Positions 45,965 to 55,824 of a stretch of DNA of 64,000 bases are shown here, in pieces. The position numbers and the translations under genes are program-made. A model generated the notes under the pieces. That model did not search any database. It worked only from the letters and a program-made list of their open reading frames with translations, and was not told the origin of the DNA. The stretch lies in the NCBI GenBank assembly GCA_032358165.1, contig JAALGY010000037.1, forward strand, positions 335,001-399,000, given 5' to 3'. This DNA is from Diplosphaera chodatii (Eukaryota; Chlorophyta; Trebouxiophyceae; Prasiolales; Stichococcaceae). The stretch's first letter is position 1. Each line of letters starts with the position of its first letter.

Positions 45965-46804
45965 GTGAGCTTTCTGATGGGCTGGCAATGCCGATGCGGT
46001 GCCGTAGGCTCTGCCGGCCGACGGTCAAGGTACGAAGCAGCGGCCAATCCTTTTTGCGCTCCAACTGACGACCTCTGGGGGTAGCTGTACAGTCCGCAGT
46101 CTGGCCCGAACGCAGCGAGCACACTTGACAGTGTTGCGGCGGCACACCGCTGACCACGAAGGAACTCCCCTTCTGACTATGCACAGGCAGGCCACGCGCT
46201 GACCCTTCAACAACTGGAGAGGCTCGCCTTGGTTTGCCGGTGAACCGAATGACTCAAGACGGTCCTGACTGCGAGTGCTCTTGATGCCAGCAGTAGAGAC
46301 GGACTGCAATGTCAGGCCGTTGACTGCTAATGAAAAGGTTGGACCACCCGAGGGCAGTGCAGCACAGCGAATGTATGTTTTGCGCAGCAAGACCTGCAAA
46401 GCCTCAACACTCTGTAACGCTGCCTGCTTGCGTCCCAGTCCGCTCTGCTGGATTAGTCATGGGAAGGAGAGGAAGCAGCAGTGTAATAAGTGGCGGCGCT
46501 GCCAGCCCTAGCTCGCGTTCAACACATCGTCTGCCGCAGATTGTGCTGTCCAATCCGCTGATCCTACTCCTCTGGATGAGGATGTATGACGTCCGAAGTG
46601 CAGCTAGCAGCCGTGCTTCGTCATCACATGGCGGTGCAGCTTCATTCGGCGAAGCCTTGGAGCAGCCCCTAAGGCCTTGGTGGAAGGTCATACACAACAG
46701 GTCTTGCTCCTGTGATTGGATCAAATTCTGAGACGGGGGCTTGCGTAGGTTCGAACAGGAAGGTTATCACCTATCCTTGTTGTGAGGGCTTGACAGAAAA
46801 CATG
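45965..46804. other. spacer upstream of uS17m and downstream of the MKS1-Ig gene
   Basis: Holds the uS17m promoter and the MKS1-Ig 3' UTR. A minus-strand frame at 46404-46724 is open for about 106 codons with no recognisable motif. I see nothing else. Confidence 0.4.
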
Positions 46805-48171
46805 TCATGGTTTGTGCCGCACGGATCCGCTCCTCCGCAGCGCCATCTCCTTCTCTGCCGGCGTCTTGGCGAGGCCTGCCACTCGCCTCAGGTCCCGCCG
46901 CGCAGCGGGACCCACCGGCGCATGCCGCACCGCCTCCCACAGCTCATCACACGTCAGCCGCCCATCGCCTGTCAAGACGTGTACCAGTGTTAGCCTGCAC
47001 TGAGCCTCCACTTCAATTAGTGTGATAGCCTCAACTCACTGCAGATGCCACAAGTCCGTGCATGTCGTCCTGTGCTCTTTATTTGCACAACCCAGCCTTG
47101 ACGGGTTGTCCGCAGCTTAACCCTACCGTCCTTGTCCAGCAGGTGGATGTGGCCCATGATGCTGCGCAGCTCTGCGGATGTGATGTCGGGCAGCTGCCGT
47201 CGCACCAGCGCCGCCACGCCCTCATAACCGAGCCACCCTTCCCCCTCCACGTCAAATGCCTCGAACACCTGCACCAGCACAGTCTGGCCTTTGTGCATAT
47301 CGAATGCTTGTACTGACATGGAGCTGCCGAGCAGAATCCGGGTTGCAGGGCTCATTCGACAGCAGTACAAGCGTCGTCTACGGATGTATACTCAGGGCAA
47401 GTGCTCACAGGGAAACTGCAGCAGCAACGGCAGCAAGCCCTGAGCAGAAAGATCTGAGCCGTCAGTAAATCTATCCGTCGCCTAGCCCGGTGCAAGTGTG
47501 GCGGGTATGCAGGTGCTCTGCACGCAGGGCGGCACCTTGCGGAAGTCGCGGCCCTGCTCCTGCAGCCGCACCGCCAGCGCGGACAGCAGCGCGCGGATGT
47601 CAGGGGAGCCCTCCAGCCAGTGCCCTGCCACCTTGGCCTCCTTCAGCGCCATCATCAGCTGCTTGTAGCTGTACCGCCCCCGCCCCTCCGTGTCCAGCAC
47701 CACCTGCAGAGCAGCTCGGTCACGCAGCTGCAGGGGTTGCTGACTTGATCTTCATCAATTACACGGTGGGTGGACGGGGTCCCTCCCTCCATACAGGTGC
47801 GTGGCATGCAATCAGACCTGGAAGTGGCGAAACTCCGACGGCAGGCACTCGGGGTAGACGGCCGCCACAAGTGCCTCCAGCTCCCTGGGCCCAAGCTCCA
47901 GTTCCTGCATGGACAATTGCACATGTACATTGCTGTCTTACCCGCGTGCCCTTGACGCATATCTGCCTGCCCAATGCATCCGTGCACAGGGAGCACTCTG
48001 CAGCTTTCGTGGCCCCGAGCAACGCACAGTGCTGCGATTGTACTGCATGAACAGCGTGCGGAAAGTGATCTGGCGGTCCTCCACGAAGTGCTCGATGATG
48101 GACAGGATGTCCAGCGCCTCCACCTCCACCAGCGCCTCCTCCGACACCACCGACCCAATGGCATTGCTGAC
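46805..48171 (-). other. C-terminal EF-hand-like region
   Basis: After the last Ig strand come helix-loop-helix units: IIEHFVEDRQITFRTLFMQ (degenerate), VVLDTEGRGRYSYKQLMMAL (partly degenerate), VFEAFDVEGEGWLGYEGVAA (partly degenerate) and LLDKDGDGRLTCDELWEAV. The last has a canonical 12-residue loop (DKDGDGRLTCDE) split by a phase-1 intron inside the loop. At least one site should bind calcium. The protein ends RRSGSVRHKP. Confidence 0.85.
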
Positions 48172-51100
48172 CTGCCGGCACTCCACCATTGCACAGTCGG
48201 CAGGGCTTGGCACTGCTGCATCACTGCACAGTCCTTGCCGGGGGCAGTAGCTCAACCACACATCACCAGAATGCAACACTGAAGACGTTCATCATGAACT
48301 GACCTGGACGGTGTACACGCCCTGGTGCAGCGCTTTGCGGGCGCCTGCCACGGCTAGGATTGGGGACGTGGCGCCCGCCACAGGCGTGCTGCCCTGCCAC
48401 CACTGGTACGCCAATGGCGCATCCCCGGCAGCTAGCACCTGCGGACGCCAAGGGTATGCAGAAGCATGGGGTTGACTGTTGTGCCAGTATGAAAGGATAC
48501 CACGTGAGTTTTGTACTGCGCATAAGGGTCCGCAAGCAAGGAGTACAGATTTGAATATGCTTGGCATCTGGAACAGGCAGATGAGGACTGCCCTCACCGA
48601 TAGGCCGAATGAGCTGAGGTGCGGTACCAAGCAGCCAGTGGGTTGGCGCAGGATGACAGGGCGCCCTGGTGGCAGCACAACCTCGACACGGGCGCCATTG
48701 CTCATCACGCTGCCATAGTCATTGGTCACCTGCGGTGAGCAGGGTTTGTCATGTGCAAGATCATGCGAAGGTGTGTTAGCACGGCATACTTTAGCTTGAG
48801 GGCAGCAACTCAGTATTTGGGCGGTGTGTACACACCCTGCAGCTGTAGGTGCCGGAATCCCCTGCAGCAATGGCAGCAGCCTCCAGTGCCGCATGGCACT
48901 CTGCTGGAAGCGGCACGGCTTCACGCAGCCACTGGAACTGCAGCGGCGGGTCGCCTGCTGCTTCGACTGTAAGCCTCAGAGGCTGCCCGTCCTCCAACCT
49001 GGCGTCCACTGGGTGCAGCAAGATGCGCGGCGGCAGGCCCCTGCGCCGGCACAGGTCGAGACTGGCACTGCATGGAGCACTCATCAAGCGTTGTGACTCA
49101 TACCAGCTTAAAGAGGGATAAGTCTGGAATACGTGCATGTGTACCTGGGCCGTACGTTGACGAGCGCGCTCTGAGATGTGGCTGCTCCCGCTGGATTGCG
49201 AACGGTGCAGGTGTAGGCTCCTGAGTCCGCCTCCATCGCAGCCTGAGCCGAGCAGCCGACAAGATGAACCTTGTACGGGTTGTACGGCATGCTACCACCG
49301 GTTTCCTGCTCCGATGAGGGATGCTGCCCAAGAGCCGAGAGAAGCTGTTCAGGCCCACCTGCACATGATATTCTGTGCTGGTCTCGTCAGGCAGGCGGCG
49401 ATTGCTGCACTGCCACTGATATGACAACGGCGGACTCCCCTCTGCTTTGACGCTGAGCATGAAGGGCTGGCCCTGTTGCAGGTCCGCTCCCTGCGGCTGC
49501 TGTACGATCACCGGCGGCCATGGCCTGCGCAGGTGAGTGTCTGAGAGTCCTGCCAGGCAAGTTGGCACGCGCCAGCATACTACCAGCAGGCTGACAACAC
49601 AGCTGTTTGGCTAGTGCCTGATGGCCTCCACCTGGGCTCCACATTGACGATGGCGCTCCTGGAGGTGGCAGTGCCGTGCGCATTGACCGCTCGACAAGCG
49701 AAGGTACCGCTATCTGCTAGACCCATGTCCTGCAGCACCCGCAGCAAGGATACTGATCGTCTCACAACCCTACGGACCTAAGTACGCTGATAGGCTGCCC
49801 ACTAGATCAAAGAACACCGACCATTCATCTGTTGGTTCAACATCCTTATCGGGAGTCCGTGCGACCTTGTCATGAATATTTGCACCTGAATTCGCAGGCT
49901 TGGGCCAACTGCGCCCGGGATGGGGCGACCATCCCGTAGCCACTGCAGGCTGATGTCGCCCCGGCCCTCAGCACGTGCTGACAGGCGCAGCAAGCTTCCT
50001 TCCTCCAGCTGGGTGTCCCTGCGATTCACGGCTGCTGGGACGATGTGCTGGTGCACTGTCATGACTGGCTTGCTTGCTGAGCACGATGCACACACGGCAC
50101 GAACCGCTGTCTGCTGACCTGGGGTGCTGTAGGAAGACGGGCTCGCCGCCGATGTCATCTACTTCCAGCAGTGCAGGTTCCGAGGTGGCAATGCCCCATT
50201 GATTGTATGCCTGGCATGCATAGTTCCCACTGTCTGCTGACACCACGCTGCTGAAGCGCAGCTGGGCTGTGTTTGCACCTGGGACTGCCACACCTTCCCG
50301 CAACCACCTGCTCACAGTGACAGGCCACATGCTCTGGACTGCAGCTGTATGGCCAGTACAGCGTTGTGAATGCGTTTGGCAGCACAACAGCACCTGTAGT
50401 CAAAGCTGCGCCTGGCCACAGCCTTTGCTCGCAGTGCTGCAGGGCGTCCCTCCTCCCCGGTCGTGCTCCTGCATGCAGGTGTTACACACTCGGCAGCCAG
50501 TACTGCGTGCAGCATGACGAAGGCCTGTCGGCCAGGGATGATGCCGCTTCACAATTTGGCCATGCTTACTGAGGGTGTGTCTCGAAAGCCGGCCCGGCTG
50601 CCAGCACCGTCACCACAGCATCACAGGCTGTCGATCCCCTGCACAGCTGCACAACCTGACATGTGCCAGTGCAGAGAGACATACTGCAGTACGGCCTACA
50701 GGCTCCGCAGCAACAGTGCAACTAGAAGGTACTGGAAGGTTTGCAGGAGTCGGCAGTCAGTCGCACCATTCATTCGACACACGGCAGCAATAGGCGCCGG
50801 CATCAGTCATCTCAGCTTGTGGGATGCTCAACTCCGCAGCAATCTGGTCCCGTAGATCCCGCCCATTGCGCTGCCAACAGTATGTCAGCGGCACACTACC
50901 CTCAGCAGCAAATTCCAGGCTTGTTGGGTCTCCCTCAACCACCTCGAGTTGGTGCCTGCGACTCGTGCACGACAGAGGGTGCTGCAGGGTCGTCCTCAGC
51001 CGAAGCCACAAAGCACATGCAGCTCAAGCTGCAGCTGACACACCCTGACGACTGCAATTCTGGATCTGGGCAAGAACTTCTGCATGCATCAGACTTCCAA

Positions 51101-54100
51101 CTGACATGCACCTGGGCTGTGTGCTGATGAAGGGTGGGTGGCCCCTTTCCCGCACTGTTACTGTCGCTGTGTTTGTCACCAAACTACCCTGCTCATTCCA
51201 AACCTGCACATTGACCAGCACCTCAGGATCAAGTAAGTGTTTCACAGCCTATTGACACTGTGCTCAGAAGAGCAGCACAAACCTGACAGGCATAGCTCGC
51301 AGCATCCTCAAGAGAGGCCCCCTGCAACTGCATGACCGAAGTCGAATGCTGCCGCAATGGCATGCCGGCACGCAGCCACTGATATCTGAGCGGTGGGTGG
51401 CCCTCTGCCTCGACGTGCAGCTTAACCGGATCGCCCTCCATCACACAAGCGTCTACTGGGTGTTGCAGAATGCGGGGCGGCCTGCAGCAACCAGTATGCA
51501 GACAGTAAGAGGGGTGCAGCGACCCACTTCGGCTGGAAGATGTTTCGCAATGCAGGGCCTCAGTGCGAGTGCACGCCACATGTCAAACGAAGCATGACAG
51601 ACGAATCTCCAGAAACAGGATCAGTTCACGTCAGAATGGTCTGCGTGCTGTCTTCGGTTGCACGACCCTCGGTTTGTGTTGCGTCTGCGGCGTCAAGCTG
51701 CATGTCAGTTTGCGTCACGTCATCAGTTGCCCACATGGGCTCGTCTGTCTGCGTGGCATCGCCGGCGTCATCCTGGAGTGTCTGCGTGTTGGCCGTGCTT
51801 GCCATAGGCAGCAGATCTGGCTCGTCAATATCCAGCCTGACACGCAGAACAAGCAATGTGTTACTGTGCCTTCCAGTCGTGGCGCAAGGCATTATCCATG
51901 GCAAACTGCATGCGGCTACCTGGCCACATGAGAGATGGACGTGCCATCAGTGTTGTACACCCTGCAAATGTACTCTCCAGCGTCGGCCAGCCCGGCATGG
52001 CTGATGCACAGGATGCGGGTGTGTGCCGTGTGTGATTCCAGCGGCTGCCCATCTTTGCTCCAATGGTAATGCAATGGCTCTGCACCCTGCAACACATTGT
52101 CATGTAGGTATGAGGAGTGCTGGCGATCGGCACTCGTGCTTTCTTGGGGTGGCAATCTGCCGAAACTGCCTTGGCGTCATTGTGAGGTGAAGCCACAAAC
52201 CGTTGCATGCACGCAGAACTCTGCCACCCGGCCCAGCGTGATCCTTGCATCCGCAGGCTGCAACACCAGCACCGGAGGCTGCAACTGTCGCGGCGGAAGG
52301 GCCCCCTGCGGCTGCACCTGCAGTAGGAAATGTTGAACAGGGATGGTAAAGGTCCCCAGAACCCGCTTATTCTGTGCCCTGCAGGCTCAAATATCATACA
52401 ACACAAATACACATCTTGCGGTGCATGCTGGTAGGACATGCTGAGCACCTGAGCAACGAGGTGCGACTTGCCCTGAACCACGCTGGCATCTGCAGCCTGC
52501 GGCGCTGGATGCATCGGCTGCGCTCGCGGCGGGCGCTGCACCCAGCGGCGCAGCTGCTGCACCCTGACCTGCTCCACGAGATCGTGTTGTTGAGCTCAGC
52601 ATGGGCGGGCAGGCAAGGCCAAATGGACTGGTCTTCACGGTAGATGCCACCAGCCATGAATCTACCAAGCCCTGCTGGGGACCTTGCCTGCAGAGTGCCG
52701 GATGATTGCGTCTGAAAGCCAAAGCGGCTCAGGACTCCGGTGGCCACCGGTGTTGGTGCACGAACATAGGATACATCTGCCAGCTGACGGGACCCGCCGC
52801 AGCATGCCGAGCGCAGTGCCTGGCCGTAGGAGCGGGCGGGTCGCCAGGTTGTCAGCTGCAGCCATGGTGCCATGGCCGGTGAGAGGGCTTATAGAGCTTG
52901 TAGCCGAATGCTCGATGTCACAGTTGTCAGTACTTTCAGTTGTACGAACTCACACTCTGTGTAGCTGGCAGCCCGCTGGCGATGCTGAGCCAGCCATAGC
53001 CCTCTGTTGTATGTCTGCTGAAGCGGCGCCATGCGCACACCTGATAGGCTCTCAGCACAGTATTGTGGGCACGCCCATCATGCATGCGCTTCTGTTCATG
53101 TGGAGATGGCTCAGCCATACTGCTGCTGTCATCCTGGTCGGCATCACCTGAAAGAAAATCGTGGGCCAGAATGGCGGTGCAGGCAGCTCCTTCACCAGCA
53201 GCTCGAAGTCATACTCCAGGGGGTGGGCAAAGTGTGCTCTGGGGCGCCGTCTGCACCGTGGCACCCGTGACACATGCGTCACGCCCTGCAGTGTGCATCA
53301 GAACATGCATCTAAACGGTTCCCAATTAGACATTTGGGCATCCTGCATGCCACATGAGGCAAGTACGCAGCAAGATGGCGATACACTCTGCACCCTGATG
53401 ACGCCAGGACGAGGATGAGTCGTGTCCTTGAACCCTAGGCGGCCGCGCGGCAGCAGACGCCAGACTTTCGGGTCGAACAGGATGCGGTATTCCACATACA
53501 GTTGGCGCCGGGGGAAGTCCCAGCCCGCAAGCAGCTCCCCTGCCAGCAGGACGCGCAGCGCACTCCCCTGTGGTGGCTCGACTGGTGCCACTGTTACATC
53601 CTGCATAAGATATCGATATTGAGATACCAAGTCGTCTAGCAGAAGGTGCTAAAATGGTGCAATTCCCTCGGCAGCACGTCACTGCCACTGGTGCGGCTGC
53701 AACCCATCTCACCTGCACCTTGCTGACGGACAAGTCGGGTGGACCGAACCCCAGCAGAGCAGCCCTGGGAAGGACCTCCACATCACCAGGCTCCAAATCT
53801 AGCTGCCACTCCCACAACACACCTACAGCATGATTGCGACTGCTCATCTAGCAATTCAGGCAATTCACTTGGGAGCACATTCCAGGCGGGCTTGTAGACG
53901 ACGTTCGTGGCGCGGACCTGTTCGGTCCTGCTGCCGATACCAGCAGCCAGGCACAGAGAAGCCGGGCCGCATGTCGAAGCTGCCATCACGGTGTGATGTC
54001 ACCAGCGTCAGCAGCATGCGGCCGCCCAGCGCGCCACAGTCCGCCAGGATGCCGAACATCTGGCTGTCCCGCTTCGACTGCAATACACATCGGCCACAGC

Positions 54101-54969
54101 ATCGGGTGCACGTCCTGGTCATCACCATGTAGCAGTGTTCTGCCACATGAGCTGCATATCAGCTCCATCCTTGACGAAAGCTCTGCAAGAGTGTTGGGAG
54201 CACGGCGGCACCTGCGCGGCTGCATCGGCGCGCACAGCAAGCGCCAGAGCGGTCGGTTGGGAGCGCGGCTGTGGCGTGCTGACAACAGCACGCTGCAGCT
54301 CTGTGCGGTGCAGCACCCCCTCGTCGTGCGTGTGCGTGAAGATGTGTGGCTGTACGTGCGGCACCTCCACCTGCAAATTGCAACTTTATACATCGAGTTG
54401 TTTGGCTCAGTGAGCGATGGGCGCAAAGTAGCCAATGCAGATGCCACAGAGGGACATGCCTTGTGAGTCAAGTGTGGCAGATGGCGCTGCTTCGTGAAGG
54501 GCACCCATCCGAGAAGCCGTCTGCAGATGTCAGGGCCATCCTTCTTTGACTGCTGCTGCATCACACCCTGCCAAAGGGAATGACATGCGGTCAACAGAGC
54601 ATGGAGTCAGCGCAGTGGCTGTCACAAAACACTTCGTTGTCCGCAGCGGCCGCTGCACCTGGCGGGGCCCATTGCCGGCTGGCTCCAGCTTTTCCTGCCA
54701 TCCTACATCCAGCGTCACCAGTGCCTCTTGTCCGCATCGGTCCTGCACCAACAAAACCGAAAGAGCTGAACGTGGACTGGAACACAGCAGGCATGGTGGT
54801 ATGCCATGCTGCGGGTGCAAACCTGATGGCTAGTGCTCCGCCTGGTGGAACTGTTGCTGATAGCATTGCCGCTGACGCAGCCGTCCACACGCCTGAGTGT
54901 CACCCGCAGCCGCAGGCGATCAAGCGGCAGGGAGCATACATAAGTAGTAGTGATGTTCAGATCGTCCAT
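46805..54969 (-). CDS. MKS1: MKS1 B9-domain protein fused to eight Ig-like domains and an EF-hand region
   Basis: Thirty-two exons join in phase to 1,458 residues. The order is MKS1/B9 (residues 1-476), Ig1, a TQT-motif linker, Ig2-Ig8 and EF-hands. Boundaries: 54969-54823, 54742-54659, 54549-54460, 54370-54212, 54077-53918, 53822-53713, 53600-53387, 53236-53148, 53040-52954, 52855-52688, 52568-52449, 52317-52201, 52086-51920, 51836-51630, 51481-51283, 51203-51112, 50955-50781, 50655-50570, 50468-50394, 50307-50119, 50018-49886, 49729-49632, 49524-49359, 49242-49145, 49040-48836, 48729-48628, 48438-48304, 48171-48028, 47904-47818, 47703-47536, 47268-47127 and 46968-46805. The start MDDLNITTTYVCS sits at the family position before LDRLRLRVTLRR. 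MKS1 works in the ciliary transition zone. The alternative is two genes, split at the stop 51628-51626. No signal peptide is seen, so a cytosolic Ig chain is expected. Confidence 0.75.
48171..52317 (-). other. eight tandem Ig-like (I-set type) domains
   Basis: Each unit has the I-set pattern: Pro-Pro start, Q/H-P, an E/D-G turn, a Leu-x-Val strand, the core Trp (YQWLR and variants), D-S/A-G-x-Y-x-C, then N-x-x-G before the last strand. Ig1: PPVLVLQPADARITLG ... AGEYICRVYNTDG. Ig2: PPRILQHPVDACVMEGDP. Ig3: PPFISTQPRHQLEVVEGDP. Ig4: TTGEEGRPAALRAKAVA ... DSGNYACQAYNQWG. Ig5: EPVFLQHPRDTQLEEGS ... DSGTFACRAVNAHG. Ig6: PPVIVQQPQGADLQQGQP ... DSGAYTCTVRNPAG. Ig7: PPRILLHPVDARLEDGQP ... DSGTYSCRVTNDYG. 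Ig8 is degenerate and lacks the second Cys (GVYTVQVSNAIG). The usual first Cys is mostly replaced, as in many intracellular I-set domains. Such arrays make extended, elastic or adhesive rods. Confidence 0.9.
51630..51836 (-). other. linker exon with five TQT motifs
   Basis: One exon between Ig1 and Ig2 codes an acidic, disordered-looking segment with five Thr-Gln-Thr motifs: ANTQTLQ, DATQTDE, DVTQTDM, DATQTEG and DSTQTIL. Successive Gln residues are 11, 13, 12 and 11 residues apart. TQT at this spacing is the known pattern of multivalent binding sites for dynein light chain LC8. The frame meets TGA at 51628-51626 unless the ctgac/gtgaac donor at 51629 is used. Confidence 0.8.
52569..52687 (-). 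other. GC-AG intron in the MKS1 part
   Basis: Donor CAG/GCAAGG after SSGTLQ, acceptor gagcag before VRVQQLRRW. Phase 0 on both sides. Confidence 0.75.
54371..54459 (-). other. GC-AG intron in the MKS1 part
   Basis: Donor AAG/GCATGT after LPHLTHK, acceptor tttgcag before VEVPHVQPHIF. Phase 0. The frame also stays open through the intron, so this is less certain than the others. Confidence 0.6.
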
Positions 54970-55824
54970 CTAGTGTTCGTGAAAAGTTGCGGGCGCTGTC
55001 CAGCATGTATGCTAGAATGCACGCTGCGGGTCGGCACTCGTCATGGCCAGGCAGACAGTAAGCAGCGTCTCCAGCCGCCTGTTTGAATCCAGATATGACA
55101 CTTGCACGATCAATTTCGTATGTGACATACAGTCATCATCGCAAGTCTGGCACGTTTCCCATGCATCCTAACTGGCCTAGCCGCATGCATGAGGCCATCT
55201 GCCCACCGGTAAGAGCACACAACTGTGCCAAAGCTGCTGGCTTTGACGAGAGAAATCCGTCCACGAATGACAAGCCGTCCTTTGACCGTTGACTGTGCCA
55301 AGGCTGACTCCGCAACCTCATGCACATCGAGTAGCGGAGTCGAGCCGCGCGTGAAATCTTCATCTGGCGGGAACAACCGGCAAGAGGATTAGGGGTTGGA
55401 CCTAAAGCTCACCCGTGCGAGGTGCGGGCAGGAACTCATCGCAAGGATACAGCGCAGTATGCAGCGACGGACGTCAATCTAGAGAGCTGCTACAGATCGA
55501 AGTCCAGTCGTTGTGCTTCCTCAATTTGTCAGCACATTGAGCAGCTGACCCAGAAGCCGTCGGTAGAGCGAAGTGTTGTCACCCCACCGCAAAGGCAGAC
55601 GGTGTGATCGGTGCTATGATGTAGCTTGGCCCAATTTAGCACGACAAGTACACAGCAGCAGCACTGGCTCCGATCATGCAATTCCGTTAGTTTGCTGAGG
55701 AGCCGTGGCCCACTGCACTTGAGCAAACACAACTCAGCAAGCGGCTTGCAGGCAGCCATTATAGAGTCAACAATCGGTCCGTGCTGCTGGTTGGATCCGC
55801 TGAAGGGGAACAGGCCCGCAGGGC
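54970..55824. promoter_or_regulatory. divergent promoter interval, MKS1-Ig / TBCCD1
   Basis: About 855 bases separate the opposed start codons of two cilium/centriole genes. A minus-strand frame (55136-55363, starting MKISRAARLRYSMC) is open but unrecognised and could be leader sequence. No X-box-like element was clear by eye. Confidence 0.45.

Larger units (their letters stand above)
52449..54969 (-). other. MKS1-like part with B9 domain (within the fusion gene)
   Basis: Family landmarks in order: RLRLRVTLRRVDG near the N-terminus; VQPHIFTHTHDEG; QMFGILADCGALGGRMLLTL followed by DGSFDMRPGFS; and DVEVLPRAALLGFGPPDLS. The B9 domain proper runs from ALRVLLAGELLAGWDF and RQLYVEYRILFDPKVWRLL, through HPLEYDFELLVKELP and PFWPTIFFQV, to RHTTEGYGWLSIASG, LTTWRPARSYG and VLSRFGFQTQSSGTLQ. 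The spacing and order follow animal MKS1, including the TEGYG and WRP elements. B9 proteins (MKS1, B9D1, B9D2) form part of the transition-zone gate complex. At about 476 residues this part is slightly shorter than human MKS1. It shows two GC-AG introns. Confidence 0.9.

Noticed and set aside
46404..46724. Minus-strand 106-codon open frame between uS17m and the MKS1-Ig gene
   Set aside because: No motif, no flanking exon with matching phase, and position compatible with a 3' UTR.
55110..55376. Minus-strand open frame upstream of the MKS1-Ig start
   Set aside because: Considered as an extra N-terminal MKS1 exon. The MDDLNITT start already fits the family N-terminus, and no donor in the right phase connects them.
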